From contig JALJCS010000002.1 of NCBI GenBank assembly GCA_023055355.1, positions 88,251,001 to 88,315,000 on the forward strand: a stretch of 64,000 nt of DNA. The letters are read 5' to 3'. This document shows, piece by piece, positions 48,359 to 61,717 of this stretch (the stretch's first letter is position 1; every line of letters begins with the position of its first letter). This stretch comes from Agelaius tricolor (lineage: Eukaryota > Chordata > Aves > Passeriformes > Icteridae). The translations under genes and the position numbers were made by a program. Under the pieces are notes generated by a model. The model ran no database searches. It was not told the DNA's origin and saw only the letters and a program-made list of their open reading frames with translations.

Positions 48359-51300
48359 AACTCAATACCCAATGGGCTCCCCTTGACGTGGGCTCCAGGA
48401 TGGGAGCAAACACCTGATTCAAAGCTGTCACAATGCACTGGCCCTGGGAGCTGACCACCTTTATATCCACCTTTATAACCAGCTTTATCCAAGCCTTGCA
48501 TGCCAAACATTCTCAGCCAAGTGCTGCTGATTTTCAGAAAGGGAAAGAATTCTTTTCCCAGCCATGAGCTAGCAGCCAAGAGAAGGAACTTTCCTGTGCC
48601 AGGTCTGTTGAATTTTAAATGTGAGCTCTGGAAATCCAGACCAACACAGACCAGATGTGGTGAAATTGCCCATGACAAAGTAAGGAAACTTTACAAATCT
48701 GAGAGAACATCAAGGTGAAAATTTTGAATCTGAATTCAAGGGTTTTTTTTAAAGAATGTTATCAAGTAGCCAAACTATTAAAAAGAGATTTCCCTTAAAC
48801 CTGAGATGCAGAGACCATCTCAGAACATCTGTTGATGGGAACTTCCTCATGAACCCCGGTTCAGTGCTGAGGAAATACTGTTTTGGAACAAAACCATTCT
48901 TTTATTCCCTTCTCACGAACATTGAATAAATCTTTCTGAGATATTTGAATAGCAGACATTCTGAATGATCTTAATGTTATGAGCATACCTGCTGCCTCCT
49001 GGCAGTTGCCCTGGATTTTCAGTCTCTGCCTGTGGAAACTCCTGGTTCTTCTGGGTATTTTTTAAATCTCACAATATTTTGTGATCATCTTATTTCCTTT
49101 TGCTGCTATTAAAGTGTAAGACAATATTTGGGTTTTTGTTTGTTTGTTTTTGGGGGTTTTGTTTGTTTTTGGGGAGGGTTTTTTGTTTGTTTGGTTGGTT
49201 GGTTTTGGGAGTTTTTTTGGGGTCAATCTATGTCGGTTATTTGATGCTATTAAAATCTATGGCATGAAATGATACATCACCATTTCCCCTGAGCTGGGTA
49301 ATTACCTGAAATAAAGCCCCCAAAGAAACAGGACATGGATCTAAATCTCTCGTAATGATTGAAAATAAGGTAAAAATGTGCAGAGTGACTGTGAAGCCCA
49401 GGCATCCTCTCTCCACAGCCACTACCAAGCAGGCAGTATCTGTTTTCTCTTCTGACCTGGGGCTTTAATGGCTGTGGGCTCTGTGAACATGGGGAGTGAG
49501 ACTCTGGTCCCTAAAGGTCAGCTTTAAACTCCCCCCAGCCACCATGCAGTTTGTAGCAGACTTGAAATCATTAGTTCTCGGCTTGCAAAATGAGTGTTTT
49601 TGGAAAAATAAAATGTTGTTCCTTCTCATTTTGCATCAGTCTCTGTAGCAGGATGGCTTGCTTGTGTGTCTGTGGTTTGTTTTTTCTAATAAAAGAGACT
49701 GAGTAGGAAGGACACTCCAAGTGCCCTGTAACAAAATTTGCAGGTTTTTTACTCACCTTCTGGTAAAATGCTAATGCACTTCCTGCCACTTTTGCAGAGT
49801 TGTGATGAACTGTATCAGAAATGGGGGGTGGAGGAAGAAAAGTCCTTTTGTATTACAGTTAAAATGCTGAATTGCATTGTTTACTTGGAAAGCTAATGGG
49901 AGCTCTGGGTAGGGTCAGGAACCCGATCCACACCAATATTCTAACATCTCTTTATTTTTCTCTACTTTGTGTCTGAGGTTTATATTGAAAACGATGAGAG
50001 TTGGACACTCCTCTGGGGCTGGAAGCTTGGCTGAAGGAATTGAGAAACACAAAATTGAAATTATAACTTCTTAAGGGTATTCAACCACAGAGAGTAGGGG
50101 AGGGAGGGGAAAAGATGCAGAGGCCAGGCAAGATGTGGGGCTGTATGCTGAGATGGAGAGCTATGGAGGTCTGGTCCACACAACTTTGTCTGATTCTGGC
50201 TCAGCTCGACCCAAGGGCCTGTCAGTCATCCCCATGTCAGTAAATTCCCATCATGTGAGACTTCCTTGAGCCTTGCATAGGCTTTATGTCTTCATGGTGG
50301 GCTGGGAAGAGGATGCTACTGCTGATAAGTGCTGTGCCAGCACATTGGATCTGCCCTCTCCTCTCTCTGTCCTTTGTTGCTACAGAGTGTGCATGCTTGT
50401 GGTCTTTCTTTTTTGTGTTAAATCCCCACTGTTAATTTCCTTGGTAGGTTTGAGAAAGAAAAGGACAAGTTTAAAAATGCAGTTCTGACTCCAGATTCCA
50501 CTTCCTGTTGATACAGCTGTGTTTCCTACTGGATGGCTCTGTAAACACAGAGTTTAACCCTTCAGATCTTGCAGTTGTGTTGCTTCAGCATCACCAGTTT
50601 CTCTCCTTAAAGGACATTTCTAACTTCTCTGTCCAGAGCATCCTTTTTTTCCCCTCCTTTTAGCATATCCTCACACATTATACATCCTGCTGTAGCTCAA
50701 TAGTTCATTCAAAAGGAGCAGGATTTCCTCCTGCTGTTGGTGAAAACACTTCTGTCCTTCACAATCCCCATTTTGTCATGTTGTTTTTGTGGAGGGGAAA
50801 TAATTGAAACTTCTAAGTTTAATCCACAGTAATTGAAATCATTAAATTCCCTGGCAAGAGCACCAGCAGAAAACCAATGTACAGAATTCTGTAAAGAGAA
50901 TTTTTAGTGCATGAGATGAGAAAGTGTCTAATAGACCTCAGCTTGGGATAAATTACATTCCAGGGGTGTTTCAGCCCCTCATACCAGAACAAAATCTTCA
51001 CCTGTGTCTGTTTTCCTTCTGGGTCTGCCCACTATTTAATAGATGGCATTGGGGGTATCACATCCTATTTAATTGATGGCATTTGTGATATCAAACCCAT
51101 TGGTGAGGACCTGGTTGCATTGACTCTGCCATCCTGAGTGAAACCTCTCTGCTGCTGGAGCTACAGGCACATCCAGCCTGAGGAGTGTGCTGGCTGCCAG
51201 ATCATTGTTCCTCTCAAGTGAAGAAAATGCAGAAACCCTTTTTTTTCTAAAGCAGGTTTCTTGAAGGTGCTCAACTGCGGTGTTCCACCATATCCGAGCT

Positions 51301-52352
51301 CTTCCAGACACATCTGAAAGTCATATTCAGACAAAATCATATGCTAAAAGCTGAATAAGGATATTTCTGTGGGTGAGTGGGTAGAAATTTGTTCTTCCCA
51401 GGTGCAGCACCAGCAAAACCCTGAGGTTATAGCCCTTGTAGCAGCTCTGGGTTTCCCACCTCTCCCTGTCCATACTGATATCTTCATAGGGAACTCATCC
51501 CTCACCTGCATTCATTCCCTTCTCCCTGGCAGCTGCATGTTCCTCTGTGGTCTGGGCAGCTCACAGTTTTCAGAGTTTGTTCCTTGTAGCAAAAGAATTG
51601 TTACCCCTCCTGTTCTGCAGACACAGAGAGGTTCAAGCTGAATTCAAACAGCAAAGTCATGCTCTACTCTTCCAATGTAGAGTTTATGTTCTCTACCTTT
51701 GGCTGCATTAAAATCAGGCATTTTATGTAGAGTTGTCCAGACTCCTGTGAGGTCAATGCAATGATCCCCTCTGCATGTAGCAGAGAGGGGCCCAGGGTTT
51801 GCACCCAGCAGCTGTGAATGCAGCTCCTTGTCAGAGAAGCTGAGGAGAGTTTTGGGTGGGTTTTGACACATTTCACCAGTGCCAAAGATCCCAGTGATCT
51901 ACTGAGTGTCTCACAAGTGTGGTTACTGCTTATAACCAAACCTGAAATCTTCTACAGCACTGCACAGAGCTGGTGACTTGCTCCAGCACATTTTTGGAGC
52001 CAAAACACTCATACATTTGACTACCAGGGGGGTTTATTTTGTGGACTAGATCAAATTAATTTGTCAGTGCAAATTATCTGACTTTTATTAGCATAAATAT
52101 TCTTTCAAGGCATTGATATTTTAGTCATGCTGTTCTGCCTGTCATTTATGCTTTGCAGTGACTATGGGAAGTGAACAAGATGCATCCATGTGCAATTTCC
52201 ACGTGGCTTTGTGGTCTACATTAGAAAAGGAACTTCTCTTTTATAGACTTATTTGTAACTATGTCTTACTGCATGGGCATCTCCAGATCCCAATCAAAAT
52301 CGATTTCCTCCATTTCTCCTCCTCTCTCCAGCTCTGACTCTCCAGCTGAAAG
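48359..52352. other. Intron 1 of CCN4, no further gene
   Basis: Apart from the T/G tract at 49129, nothing recognised. Confidence 0.65.
49129..49222 (+). repeat. T/G-only low-complexity tract (TTTG-like)
   Basis: About 90 bp composed almost only of T and G, in TTTG, TTGG and TTTTGGGG blocks, in CCN4 intron 1. Several runs of three or more G are separated by T runs. Confidence 0.9.
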
Positions 52353-52650
52353 ATTTTGGGTTGTTCAGCCTGGAAAAGAGAAAGCTTCATGATTGAGTCA
52401 TTGTAGCCTTCCCTTACTTATAAAAGCAGCTTATAAAAAAGAGCGACAGAGACTTTTTACATGGGCAGGTAGCGACAGGATGAGGGGGAAGAAGTTTAAA
52501 TCAGAAGAGGAGGCATTTATGTTAGATACTAGGAAAAAAGTGTGAGGGTGGTAAGGTACTGACACAGTTCCCAGAGAAGTTTTGGACACAATGTCTCTGG
52601 AAGTGTTCAAGGCCAGGCTGGAAGGGGCTCTGAGCAACCTGCTCTACTGG
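52353..52650 (+). mobile_element. CR1 LINE fragment in CCN4 intron 1
   Basis: Sense CR1: TTGTTCAGCCTGGAAAAGAG, a short internal region, GGCAGGTAGCGACAGGATGA, GTTAGATACTAGGAAAAAAG, TCCCAGAGAAGTTTTGGACA, GTGTTCAAGGCCAGGCTGG and GGCTCTGAGCAACCTG. The terminal 3' octamer part is missing or too diverged to see. Confidence 0.9.
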
Positions 52651-54636
52651 ATTCTTGCCTTTTCTGGGGGAAATCTGGTCAAATATCCTCTTGGATCTGT
52701 AAGAAATGAGTAGTTTCTAAATTCACAGAGAAAAAATAATGTTTAATTTATACCTTTAAGGGGATAAATTGACCCTCAAATGCCTGTGTGCCCCAAAACA
52801 TTTCCCTCCTCATGGGCTTGTCTTGAAAGCAGATTTTCTTTTCCTTTCTTAAAGAAAAAGTGGAGGTTAGTTTGCTTGTGGTTGGGCTTGAAGCTTATAT
52901 GAAATTTATGACTGCACTAAGAAAATTAATAATATGTAAAAACAATTCATGTTTTGTCTTATTAGATGCTCTCTTGGAAATGCAGTGCTGATGTTGATTT
53001 CCAGCATGATCCCCAGACAGGTTAAAGTCTGTCATGAAGAACTCATCTATCTCAGCTTGGTGCCAGATTTAGGGGGTAATTTTCATTCTAGATGGCATTC
53101 AGTCTGTGGGCTTCTGATGTCCTTTTGCACATCTCTTAATTCAGGTACTGTACAGCATTTCACACCTGACCACCACTGACACTGAGCTGAGCAGCTGGGT
53201 AATATCACTTGATCTTTTCTAGATTTCGAAGAAGGACAATGCTTTTTCCCAATCTTGTCTGCTTTGGTAGACTACAAACTACCTGTGCAGGCTTGTCACT
53301 TGTAACAGATCATAAAAAACTGAGCACAGGGTTGTCCTGGATCTGGTACATCTGGGGATGAGTACATTGAGTATCTGAAATTTACAGTCTCTTCCTTTCT
53401 GCTTACAAAACCTGTACTCCAATCTACTTCAGTGTCTCAACTACCATCTAGAAAAGTTAACAAATTACAGATTTTTTTAGTTTTCCTTTCCATCCTCATG
53501 GCTTTAGGCCTAATGCTCTTTGATATCATCATTGGGAAGGGTTGTTGTATACATGTTTTGGCACATAATGTCTCTGCTCCACATGTTGAGCTAGTAAATT
53601 TCTTCAGATAGGCTGGGCTTGTTCCAGGGATTTAGGCAGATAAGTTCAGCAAAGCTTGGGAAAAGCAGGCCTCCAGCTAATCACTGTGCTCCTGCTAAAT
53701 GATCTCACCATAATATTGGCAAGGTTGTTTGTGCTGATCTCAGTTTAGCTTCTAATATGAGCTTAGAGCAATTCATCATTTCTCTAGCTTATGGACCACC
53801 CCGTGTCTGGCTTGCTGCCTACCTGCTGTGCCTGGGCTCAGACTCCCTTCCAACCATGGTCTTCTGTACATTCGATCTCATGCAGTGCTTGCAGCTACAT
53901 TTATACTGAATTTATGGTTTTATTTAAAAGTCTTAAGTCTATTTTTGCATCTGTGTGTTGTTGTTTTGTAGATTTCTGCTTTTCAAGTCAGAAGAAAAAA
54001 TGCTCAGAAGGCTTGTGTTAGCATTTTGCTGCTTGCTCCTGCTTTTAGGCATCACTGCTGCAAAGGACTTCAGATTTTCTTTGGAGAACATTTTCTGCAC
54101 ATTCTAAATCGCAATGACAAAATACATAATTAAATCTGTTGGGGGATTTTAAGAGGCAGTTGTTTGACATTGGTACCCTGTGATATGGCGAAAAGCTTGA
54201 TACCAGCTTTAGGAAGTAAACAGATTAGGAAGATAATGTCTCCCTAGGGAATTCCCCACTTCAGTTCCTCTAGGATGTGATTTAAAGCAGCATCTGCTCT
54301 GTGCTGTGTGCTGTTTTATACTTTTCTTCAGATCCCTGAACTGAAGATATGTGTCTGAGTGAATCATTTCACACTGTAGTATAGAGAAATGTCATGGGAA
54401 TTCTGTCTGGGATTTTGAAAGAGGCAGAAGGGACTTTACATGGTGTCCCACCCTTCTAAGAAAGGGAAGCACCCAAGATTCATAGGTGTTCATGTTGACA
54501 GACAATTACAAAATCCATGAAAATTGACAAGTTTTATTGGTAAATTGCTCACTTTGCACGGAAATTGGAGTAAGTCAGACCCTGTTCTCCTAGTGTAAGC
54601 ACATAGCAGTGGGGTTTGGGTAAAAGAATAGGGTGA

Positions 54637-54700
54637 TAGAGAAAAGAGAGAGAGAGATGGATTGGATTAAAGAAGGGGAGAGAGGGGAGAGAAGAGAAAC
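54637..54700 (+). repeat. Purine-rich GA tract
   Basis: Irregular GA/GGGGAGA sequence with one short interruption (TGGATTGGATTA), in CCN4 intron 1. Confidence 0.8.
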
Positions 54701-55291
54701 ATCACCAGTCCTGGTGACCCATCTGATTGGGTGCCCACGTTCCTGGGGGGCACACACACCAGGGCTTCATGGGAGTACTATTTTATTGATAAATCTTCCC
54801 TGCCCTGGAAATAAGTTTCTAATTTTCTATGGAAATTATTTAGCATCACAGACAGTCTGTTCTTGACTTTTCTGGAAATGGGTTGGAGGGTTTTGGGGGT
54901 ATTTAGTGGTCTTGATTCCCCCTGAGCCTGTTCCTCATCCTGCCCTTGTGCTGTACTGCATTGTGATAATCTGCAGGAGCCAGAACAAGGACATTTCTCC
55001 CAGAAATGTACTGTCTCTACCTGCCTATGATCCCTACTCCACCCACATCCTGTTCTTTCTCACAGTGTGTTATTACCAATACCTTTGGTGGCTCCACAGC
55101 TGTTTGGCTGTTGGTGTTTGAGACATCCACATTAGCCCCTAATCTTCTGTGATTCCATGACTTACATGACAGTGAGGGCAGAAAACAAAACCCTTGGAAG
55201 TAGCACAGGCCATGGTGCTGTTTCTGTGCTGCTGTCAGTATGACCAGATGCCCCCAGAGGGTGATGGGGGGGGGGAAAGTAGAAGGTTCCC

Positions 55292-55368
55292 CTTTTCCTC
55301 TTTGTGGAAATGTTCAGTTCCACTTTTCCTCTTTGTGGAAAGGTTCAGTTCCTCTTTTTCTCTCTGTG
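55292..55368 (+). repeat. 31-bp tandem duplication
   Basis: Two adjacent 31-bp units at 55292-55322 and 55323-55353 begin CTTTTCCTCTTTGTGGAAA and differ at about two positions. A degenerate partial third copy follows. A run of ten G (55266-55275) lies just upstream. Confidence 0.9.
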
Positions 55369-58300
55369 ACAACCGAGGCACTCCAGCTGCCTCAGGTTCA
55401 TGGTTTGTCCCTCACCCTGCCTTAACCATGTCAATGACTTTAACTCACTGGGAGGTTTTGTGGTTTGTCTTCTGAGTGAGTCTCTCTTTCCTCTGCACCC
55501 TCAATGTGATGATAACACTCATTCACTTCCCAGATGTCTTAGCACTGCCATGGTCCTGTTTTCAGGGATTTCCAGATGTCTGCTGCTTGTTCAGAACATC
55601 AGTCAGACCTCTTGCTATCTGGATGCATCTTCAAGTCATGTTTCCCTTCTTCCATTTAAATACTATTCCATTTGATCTTTGGAATTTGATCTGATTTTTT
55701 CTCAGAGGAACTCATGGTGGGAGATATCAGCTGAATTTTTCACAATACAGATGTGAAAGTATCACAAGATGAGCTGAGTTGTGGTGGAGACCACGGTGCA
55801 AGTCTTGTTCTTGCAAGCCCAACACAGCAATCACATGGATGGGGTTTGTCATTGCTGGTACTTAGAATTGCACTCTTGCCATTCTTTTCCCCTGCTTGGT
55901 GTAAGATAAAATCTGGTTATACTCCTCTCCCACTCTGTGTTTCGCAGCTTTTCTGATTTGGTTTTCTAGAAAGAGCCACAGGCTCTAGTTAAAGTCTGGT
56001 TGAATATTTGGGTTCCATGATCCTGTGAAGAGAAGCTGCTTTCCTCACAGAAGTATGGCCAGACCACACCCAGATCAGGCCACCATCCACTGTGCTGGGG
56101 ATGCCTTTGCTTCAAATGTACAAATGCTGCTTTACTGATCCTTTTGCACACAGAACCAGCTCACTTCAGATGCTGCAAGAGACTTATGCCATGATTTTCC
56201 CTGGCAAAGGGTGAGATAACTCATACCACTTCAAGCTGGATCCTAATGTTCTGCATTCAGACTCAGGATTAGTTTCAGGTCCTCCTCAAGTATGCAGAAG
56301 TCTGGCAACTCCCATTGGCCTAAGGATGTTGCTGACCTCTGTCTTCCATCTGCATTTTCTGTCTAGCAGATCTCATAACAGATTATGAGCCACAGTTACC
56401 AAAATATGCTGCACTTGGCACAAAATACCCTTTTGTGATGGGACCCTGTATCTGGAAATGCTGCTGTTTATTCAGACAAGTTGTAGGCTCCATCTCTTTG
56501 TTACTTAAGCACAAGGATGTAGCAGTGCAAAGACTGCTCATCTTTCATTGAGAGTCTTGAGGTGGCTTTGATATAATGATACAACACTGTATTAAATGGC
56601 AGCTATGTTTTTTGGATGAAACCAGGCATGCCATGTGTTCCAAAGGGGCCATTAAAGTAGCAGGAGCAGCCGCTTCTTTTTCCTTCCTGCTCCAAAACCA
56701 GATTTATGGTATGTTTCCTGTCATCAAATAAAATAATAATCTGTCAAATAGCTTTTGTTTGGCTGGGCTTATGATAGGAGTTGGCATGGTCCTGAAAAGT
56801 AGAATTCTTTTATCTGCATTATATGCACCATTGAACAAATAGATCAGTTTTTATTCCATTCATGAGCCAGAAGCAGACTTTAGGTGGCACAATGCAGAAC
56901 TGAACTGGGGAAGATGCCCTGTATGTGGTTTGGGTTTGAGGGCATTTTCACATGTGGATTTGGCAAGCTGTGCCTGCACAGGCTGCCAGCAATGCTGGTT
57001 GTCCTTGCCCTCTGAGTGCAACACACAAGGATGGAGAGTCCAGAGCCTCCCTGGACGTCCTGGTGGTGCATTGCTCTGCTGGTAAAGAAGTTGTGTTCAG
57101 AACCTCCCCAAATATATTTTGTGGCTCCTGCCCATTGTTTCACCCTCTGCTATCACTGGGAAGAGTGGACTGTGAGCAGCCCAGCTCCCTCAGTGTCTTC
57201 TCCTTTTGGTCTCTGACCACCTTGGTTGCCATGCTCTAGACTGCAATTCCCAGACAGACCATTTGAAGTGAGGGTTCAAGACTGTAATCCAGGAAATGAA
57301 TTGTTCTACTGATATCTCACCAGAACCAGATTCTTTTCCATATTGCATCTAAATAAACTTATTAACATAACAATTGCAAAATGAGAGCACTTAATATGGA
57401 TTTCAAGGAGAAAGGAACTTTGATAGTTAGAAAATAAAGTGACCAACTCAGAAATTCAGAGCTAGAGAGAAATAGTTGTGAAAAATTGATATGGAAAATT
57501 GCTATTTAAGGGAAATAGGGATGCATGGCTTCATCAGGTAATTAGCAATTCCAGGGAAGAGCAGATATTAGGTCAAGCAAATTGTTTCAGATTAGAGAAT
57601 TTAAAACTTACATTGAAATTTAAAAATGAAAAGTTGTTTTAAGTCAAAATTCTCTGCATTGGAACAGAAACAGAAAATTCAGGATATTTGAAAATGCAGA
57701 TTTATATTTTTATTTTAAAAAATCATGAAAACCAGGATAATATTGAAGAACTTAATGAAATTTGGACTATTCTTGCCATGGGGAAAGACACCACAACCAA
57801 ACAAATAAGTGGAGCTTTAAAATTTTTCTTTACTTTTTATGCACAGCATGGAAGAATGTCCCCAAGAGGGTAAGAAGATGAAAAGGATCTTCCTTTTGGT
57901 TTCACAGCCTTGACTAAAAAGGAGATAAGCAAAAGCAGAACATGTCCACTTGTAAAGTAAAACCTCTGCCAAAGCAGCCTGCTCCTGTCTGGCTGCTGGA
58001 ACTGATACTGGTTTTGCTACCCAGCTTTTGGCTGGTAGAGACTTATCTTGCACTGTACAGTTTTAGGATGGTTTCAAACTCTGTGATCTTGGATGGTCCA
58101 CATGCATTTTCCCTTTCCTAAAACTGAAGTCTGTCTGCTTGTACCTTCTGGAGACTTTTCTCATCTGGAGACTTTTCTCCAGATGTTCCCTGTTACTTTT
58201 CATACTCCAGTTCAAGCTTCTTTCACGGGATGAGCTCATTGCAGCACAAGACATTAAAATGCTCTTAGAGCACAGAAATTGTGCTGCTCAATATCTCTAT

Positions 58301-61300
58301 TTGTGGAGTCAGTGGTGGCAGTGTCAATTTTTTAATGATGCCCAAACATTTTTAGGTCACCCTATTCTAAATAAGTGCATCTACAGGGGACAACAGTTAT
58401 AAAACATCAGGTTGCTTTCTAACAGGGAAGTGGTTTTTTTTCCTCTGAATACTCCATAGAAAAATATGAAGAAAAGGGGAGGTCACACTGAGTTTGCCAG
58501 TATAAGCAATCTTTTGGCAAAGAGATGAATGTATGTAATCTTTACTTTGTAATTGTCTAAACTGAGTTAGAAAAGGCTATTCCAAACATCTGTCTACATT
58601 CTTCCCACAGATACATTTCCCAAAATAAAGTTATGGGAAGCTGATTGCTCGTCATTCATGGATCCACAGACATGTAATGGTTGGCTCACTGGGGATATTT
58701 TATTTTCTTAGGCTATTGGGTGTTTTCCTTCATGCAGAAGGTTCTTTTCTGTTCAACCTACCATGCACAGCAAGAATAAATCCAGCTGGCACCTGACATC
58801 TTTAAAACTGTCTTATATTTTCTGCGTTCAGAGTCTGTTATTTCATAATATGTCCAGGAGATTTCAAGTCTGGGATCAATTTTAATGAGGTATCTAGACC
58901 CTCATGCATGGGGAAGCTGAGCCCTGCATAATCATATTTTACTCTGACCATTAAATTACATGTCCTGCAGAATCAGATTTATATCTCTGTCCTGATGCTA
59001 CTTGTCCCTAGCATTAGCTTGTGACAATTTATGAGCATTCATGGGGACTTAGGGATTTGTTGCAAGAGTTTAACAGCAAGGAAGTCCTGATGGTACTGTG
59101 ATTACTGCTGATCTCCCTGTAAGAACTGGCTCTCTGTTAACCCATCTGTTTTGGGTATAATAATAATGCAAATATTCAGAAATATTCAGCACAGAAGTTT
59201 CAGCTGAGCAAAATCAAGAACAAATGTCTACCCTGAGGGCCTGATTTAAGCCCACTGATGTAAGCCAGGTCCTGTTTTACATTGCCATCTCTCTGACAAG
59301 CATTATGAGTTTTTAACTTCTGTCAGTTCTGGAATGAAACTAAGCATCTTCTATGCTTGCCCAGAAATACATCTGAGGGATGGAAAGGTATGTGGCTTTA
59401 TTTAATGGATTGTTTATATTTCATTTTGTCTTTTCATTTTTTACTTATTCATTGAGCTGCAGATGCTGTGTTCCCCTGGGAATGTGCTCCATCAGTTTAG
59501 TGTAACAAACTCTGGGAATGTGCATGAGTCTCCTGGGGTGTCTCTAAAATAATTTTGGATAATGGGAATACTTTGGGTGGTTCTTGGAACTGGAATTGAC
59601 TCTACAGGCATTTCTGCCTGTGCTGTCTCAATAGTTCAGCCAGTAGGTGGAACCAGGGGAAAGCAGATGTGTGTTATGTACAAATGCTCAGCCCTTTCCT
59701 GGGAGATGCATCCCAAAATATCTGCATAAAACTGTGTTTTTAACTTCAGTGTTCTTGTTTAGAACAGTCAAACTCCAAATCTGGACTTCTAAACAGTGAC
59801 AGGATGACGTTGTCAGACCTTGTAGTGCAGAGAATGTTTTAATAAAATTGCCTCACTAATCATTTTCGCTTGTGAGTATGTCAGAGATAGAGAACAGGAT
59901 AATCCAGATCACATCATATCCCTCCATCAACAACATCTGGCATTTGCTCAGAAAGGCAGTATCAGAAATGTAGGCTAAAAATACTTCTTTAATGTCTTCT
60001 ACTGTGAGAAATTAAATGTAGTCTACCCAGCAACATGTATCCTGCAAAACACAGCTTGGGCAGATCTGAGTGAAGTAAAAAGTTCTCCTTTGAGACTAAA
60101 TTACCACCAAGGAGAATACAGTGGAAGCTGATAAAGTACTAAGGCTTCTGCTGCTATGGAGCCACTTCTCCAGCTCTCTTGTCAGCCAAAGGAATCCAAT
60201 TTAGAAGTCACCATCCTGTTGGAACATTTCCCATCAATAAACTGGAAGGGAAGAACAGGGATAGCTTCCCCTTGCCTTCACCTAGCTGATGAGAAAAATA
60301 CTTGAAAGAAAAGGTTTTAAGAGTAAGATCTTGTAGCACTGAAACAGTAAAATCAATACACATGAATATGTTTTTAAACTTATGTAAAAGCTGGAAGCAA
60401 AGGGGTATATTGTGATGCTTTGCTGCTTTAAAGAAAAGGTTAATATGAGGTTTCTCATGTAATATGTAAAAGTTCTGCAATAAGACTGCCTAGTTTGGGC
60501 CACATACACTGGTTTCAGCACTATAGCTTGGTTCTTCCAGTTTTCAAAACTAAAACATATTTACAATTGCAGTATTTTTCACCAGATTGAAAATATGTGT
60601 TGCCAGTAGGAAGATTGTGCTGCTAAAATGCTGCTATCCACTTTATATCTTGAAAATTGTTAATAAAACTTCTGGCTATTAAAAATACTGAGTTTGTGAC
60701 TATGGCAGACAGCGGGTATTTTTTTTTATTTTCTCCTTCTCTTCTCTTGAATATGAAGACAGAAATTAACCGGGAATTGTTGCTAGTAATCTGCTCTGCA
60801 GATGCAAAAATAAAGTAATTTTGGAGCTTGCCAAGCATAAATCAGGAGTTACTTTAATAGAGAATTATTAGGCATAGCAGGGTGAGAAAGGCTTCATCTT
60901 GTTTTAATGAGGATGGGCTTGTATCTCCAGAAGCAGAAAAATTAGAACTCATGAATAATTTTGGTGGAATATTTTCTCCTTGGCACCCAAGATAACAAAT
61001 CTGCAGACTCCAAGATTAAAGAATAGTTAAATGAAACATGTTAATTACCAGTATTTGAGAAAATTAATTTCCTAACAGGCATATTCTTTTATCTTTCTGA
61101 TATTTTGAAATAAGCTTGTGAAATCCCCACTAGTGTGACTTCTAGTGTTCATTTTCTCTTTGCTCTTACCACTTTCTTAATCTGAAATCTTATTTCAGAT
61201 TTCTTACAAAATCATTGTCCTGAAACCTTAAATTACATGGGTGGATTTTTGGGGTTTTTTTTTTGTGTTTTTTTCTAATAAAAGACAGCCATTGAGGAAG

Positions 61301-61545
61301 GCTGTTACAGTGTGATTTCCTGTTGATAGCACTTGTGGAAAGCATTAGTCATGATGATTTAACCAATATACTCATTAAAATGGAAGGGTCTATTTTCTAA
61401 AATGTTCTGGGACATTGAAGTAGTAGGGCTGAATGACTTTTCCAAAGAGACTTAGGTACTGCTAAGTGATGACAGCTGACTATGGAAAGGGGAAACCCAG
61501 TACTTTTATAAATCTACAGAATGGTTTTTCCCTCAGTGAAGGTCT

Positions 61546-61717
61546 GAGGAGGAGAGGAGAGGAGAGGAGAGGAGAGGAGAGGAGAGGAGAGGAGAGGAGA
61601 GGAGAGGAGAGGAGAGGAGAGGAGAGGAGAGGAGAGGAGAGGAGAGGAGAGGAGAGGAGAGGAGAGGAGAGGAGAGGAGAGGAGAGGAGAGGAGAGGAGA
61701 GGAGAGGAGAGGAGAGG
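61546..61717 (+). repeat. (GGAGA)n perfect pentanucleotide array
   Basis: A pure GGAGA array at 61551-61717 (167 bp, about 33 units) with one imperfect unit before it. It is entirely purine on the + strand. It creates long stop-free frames on both strands (repeated GEERR on +, LLSSP on -), which are artefacts. It lies about 2.1 kb upstream of CCN4 exon 2. Confidence 0.97.

Larger units (their letters stand above)
52651..61545. other. Intron 1 of CCN4, no further gene
   Basis: Contains the GA tract at 54637, the 31-bp duplication at 55292, a 17-bp direct repeat at 58147-58179 and a 10-bp-arm hairpin at 61179-61201. No exon recognised. Confidence 0.65.
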
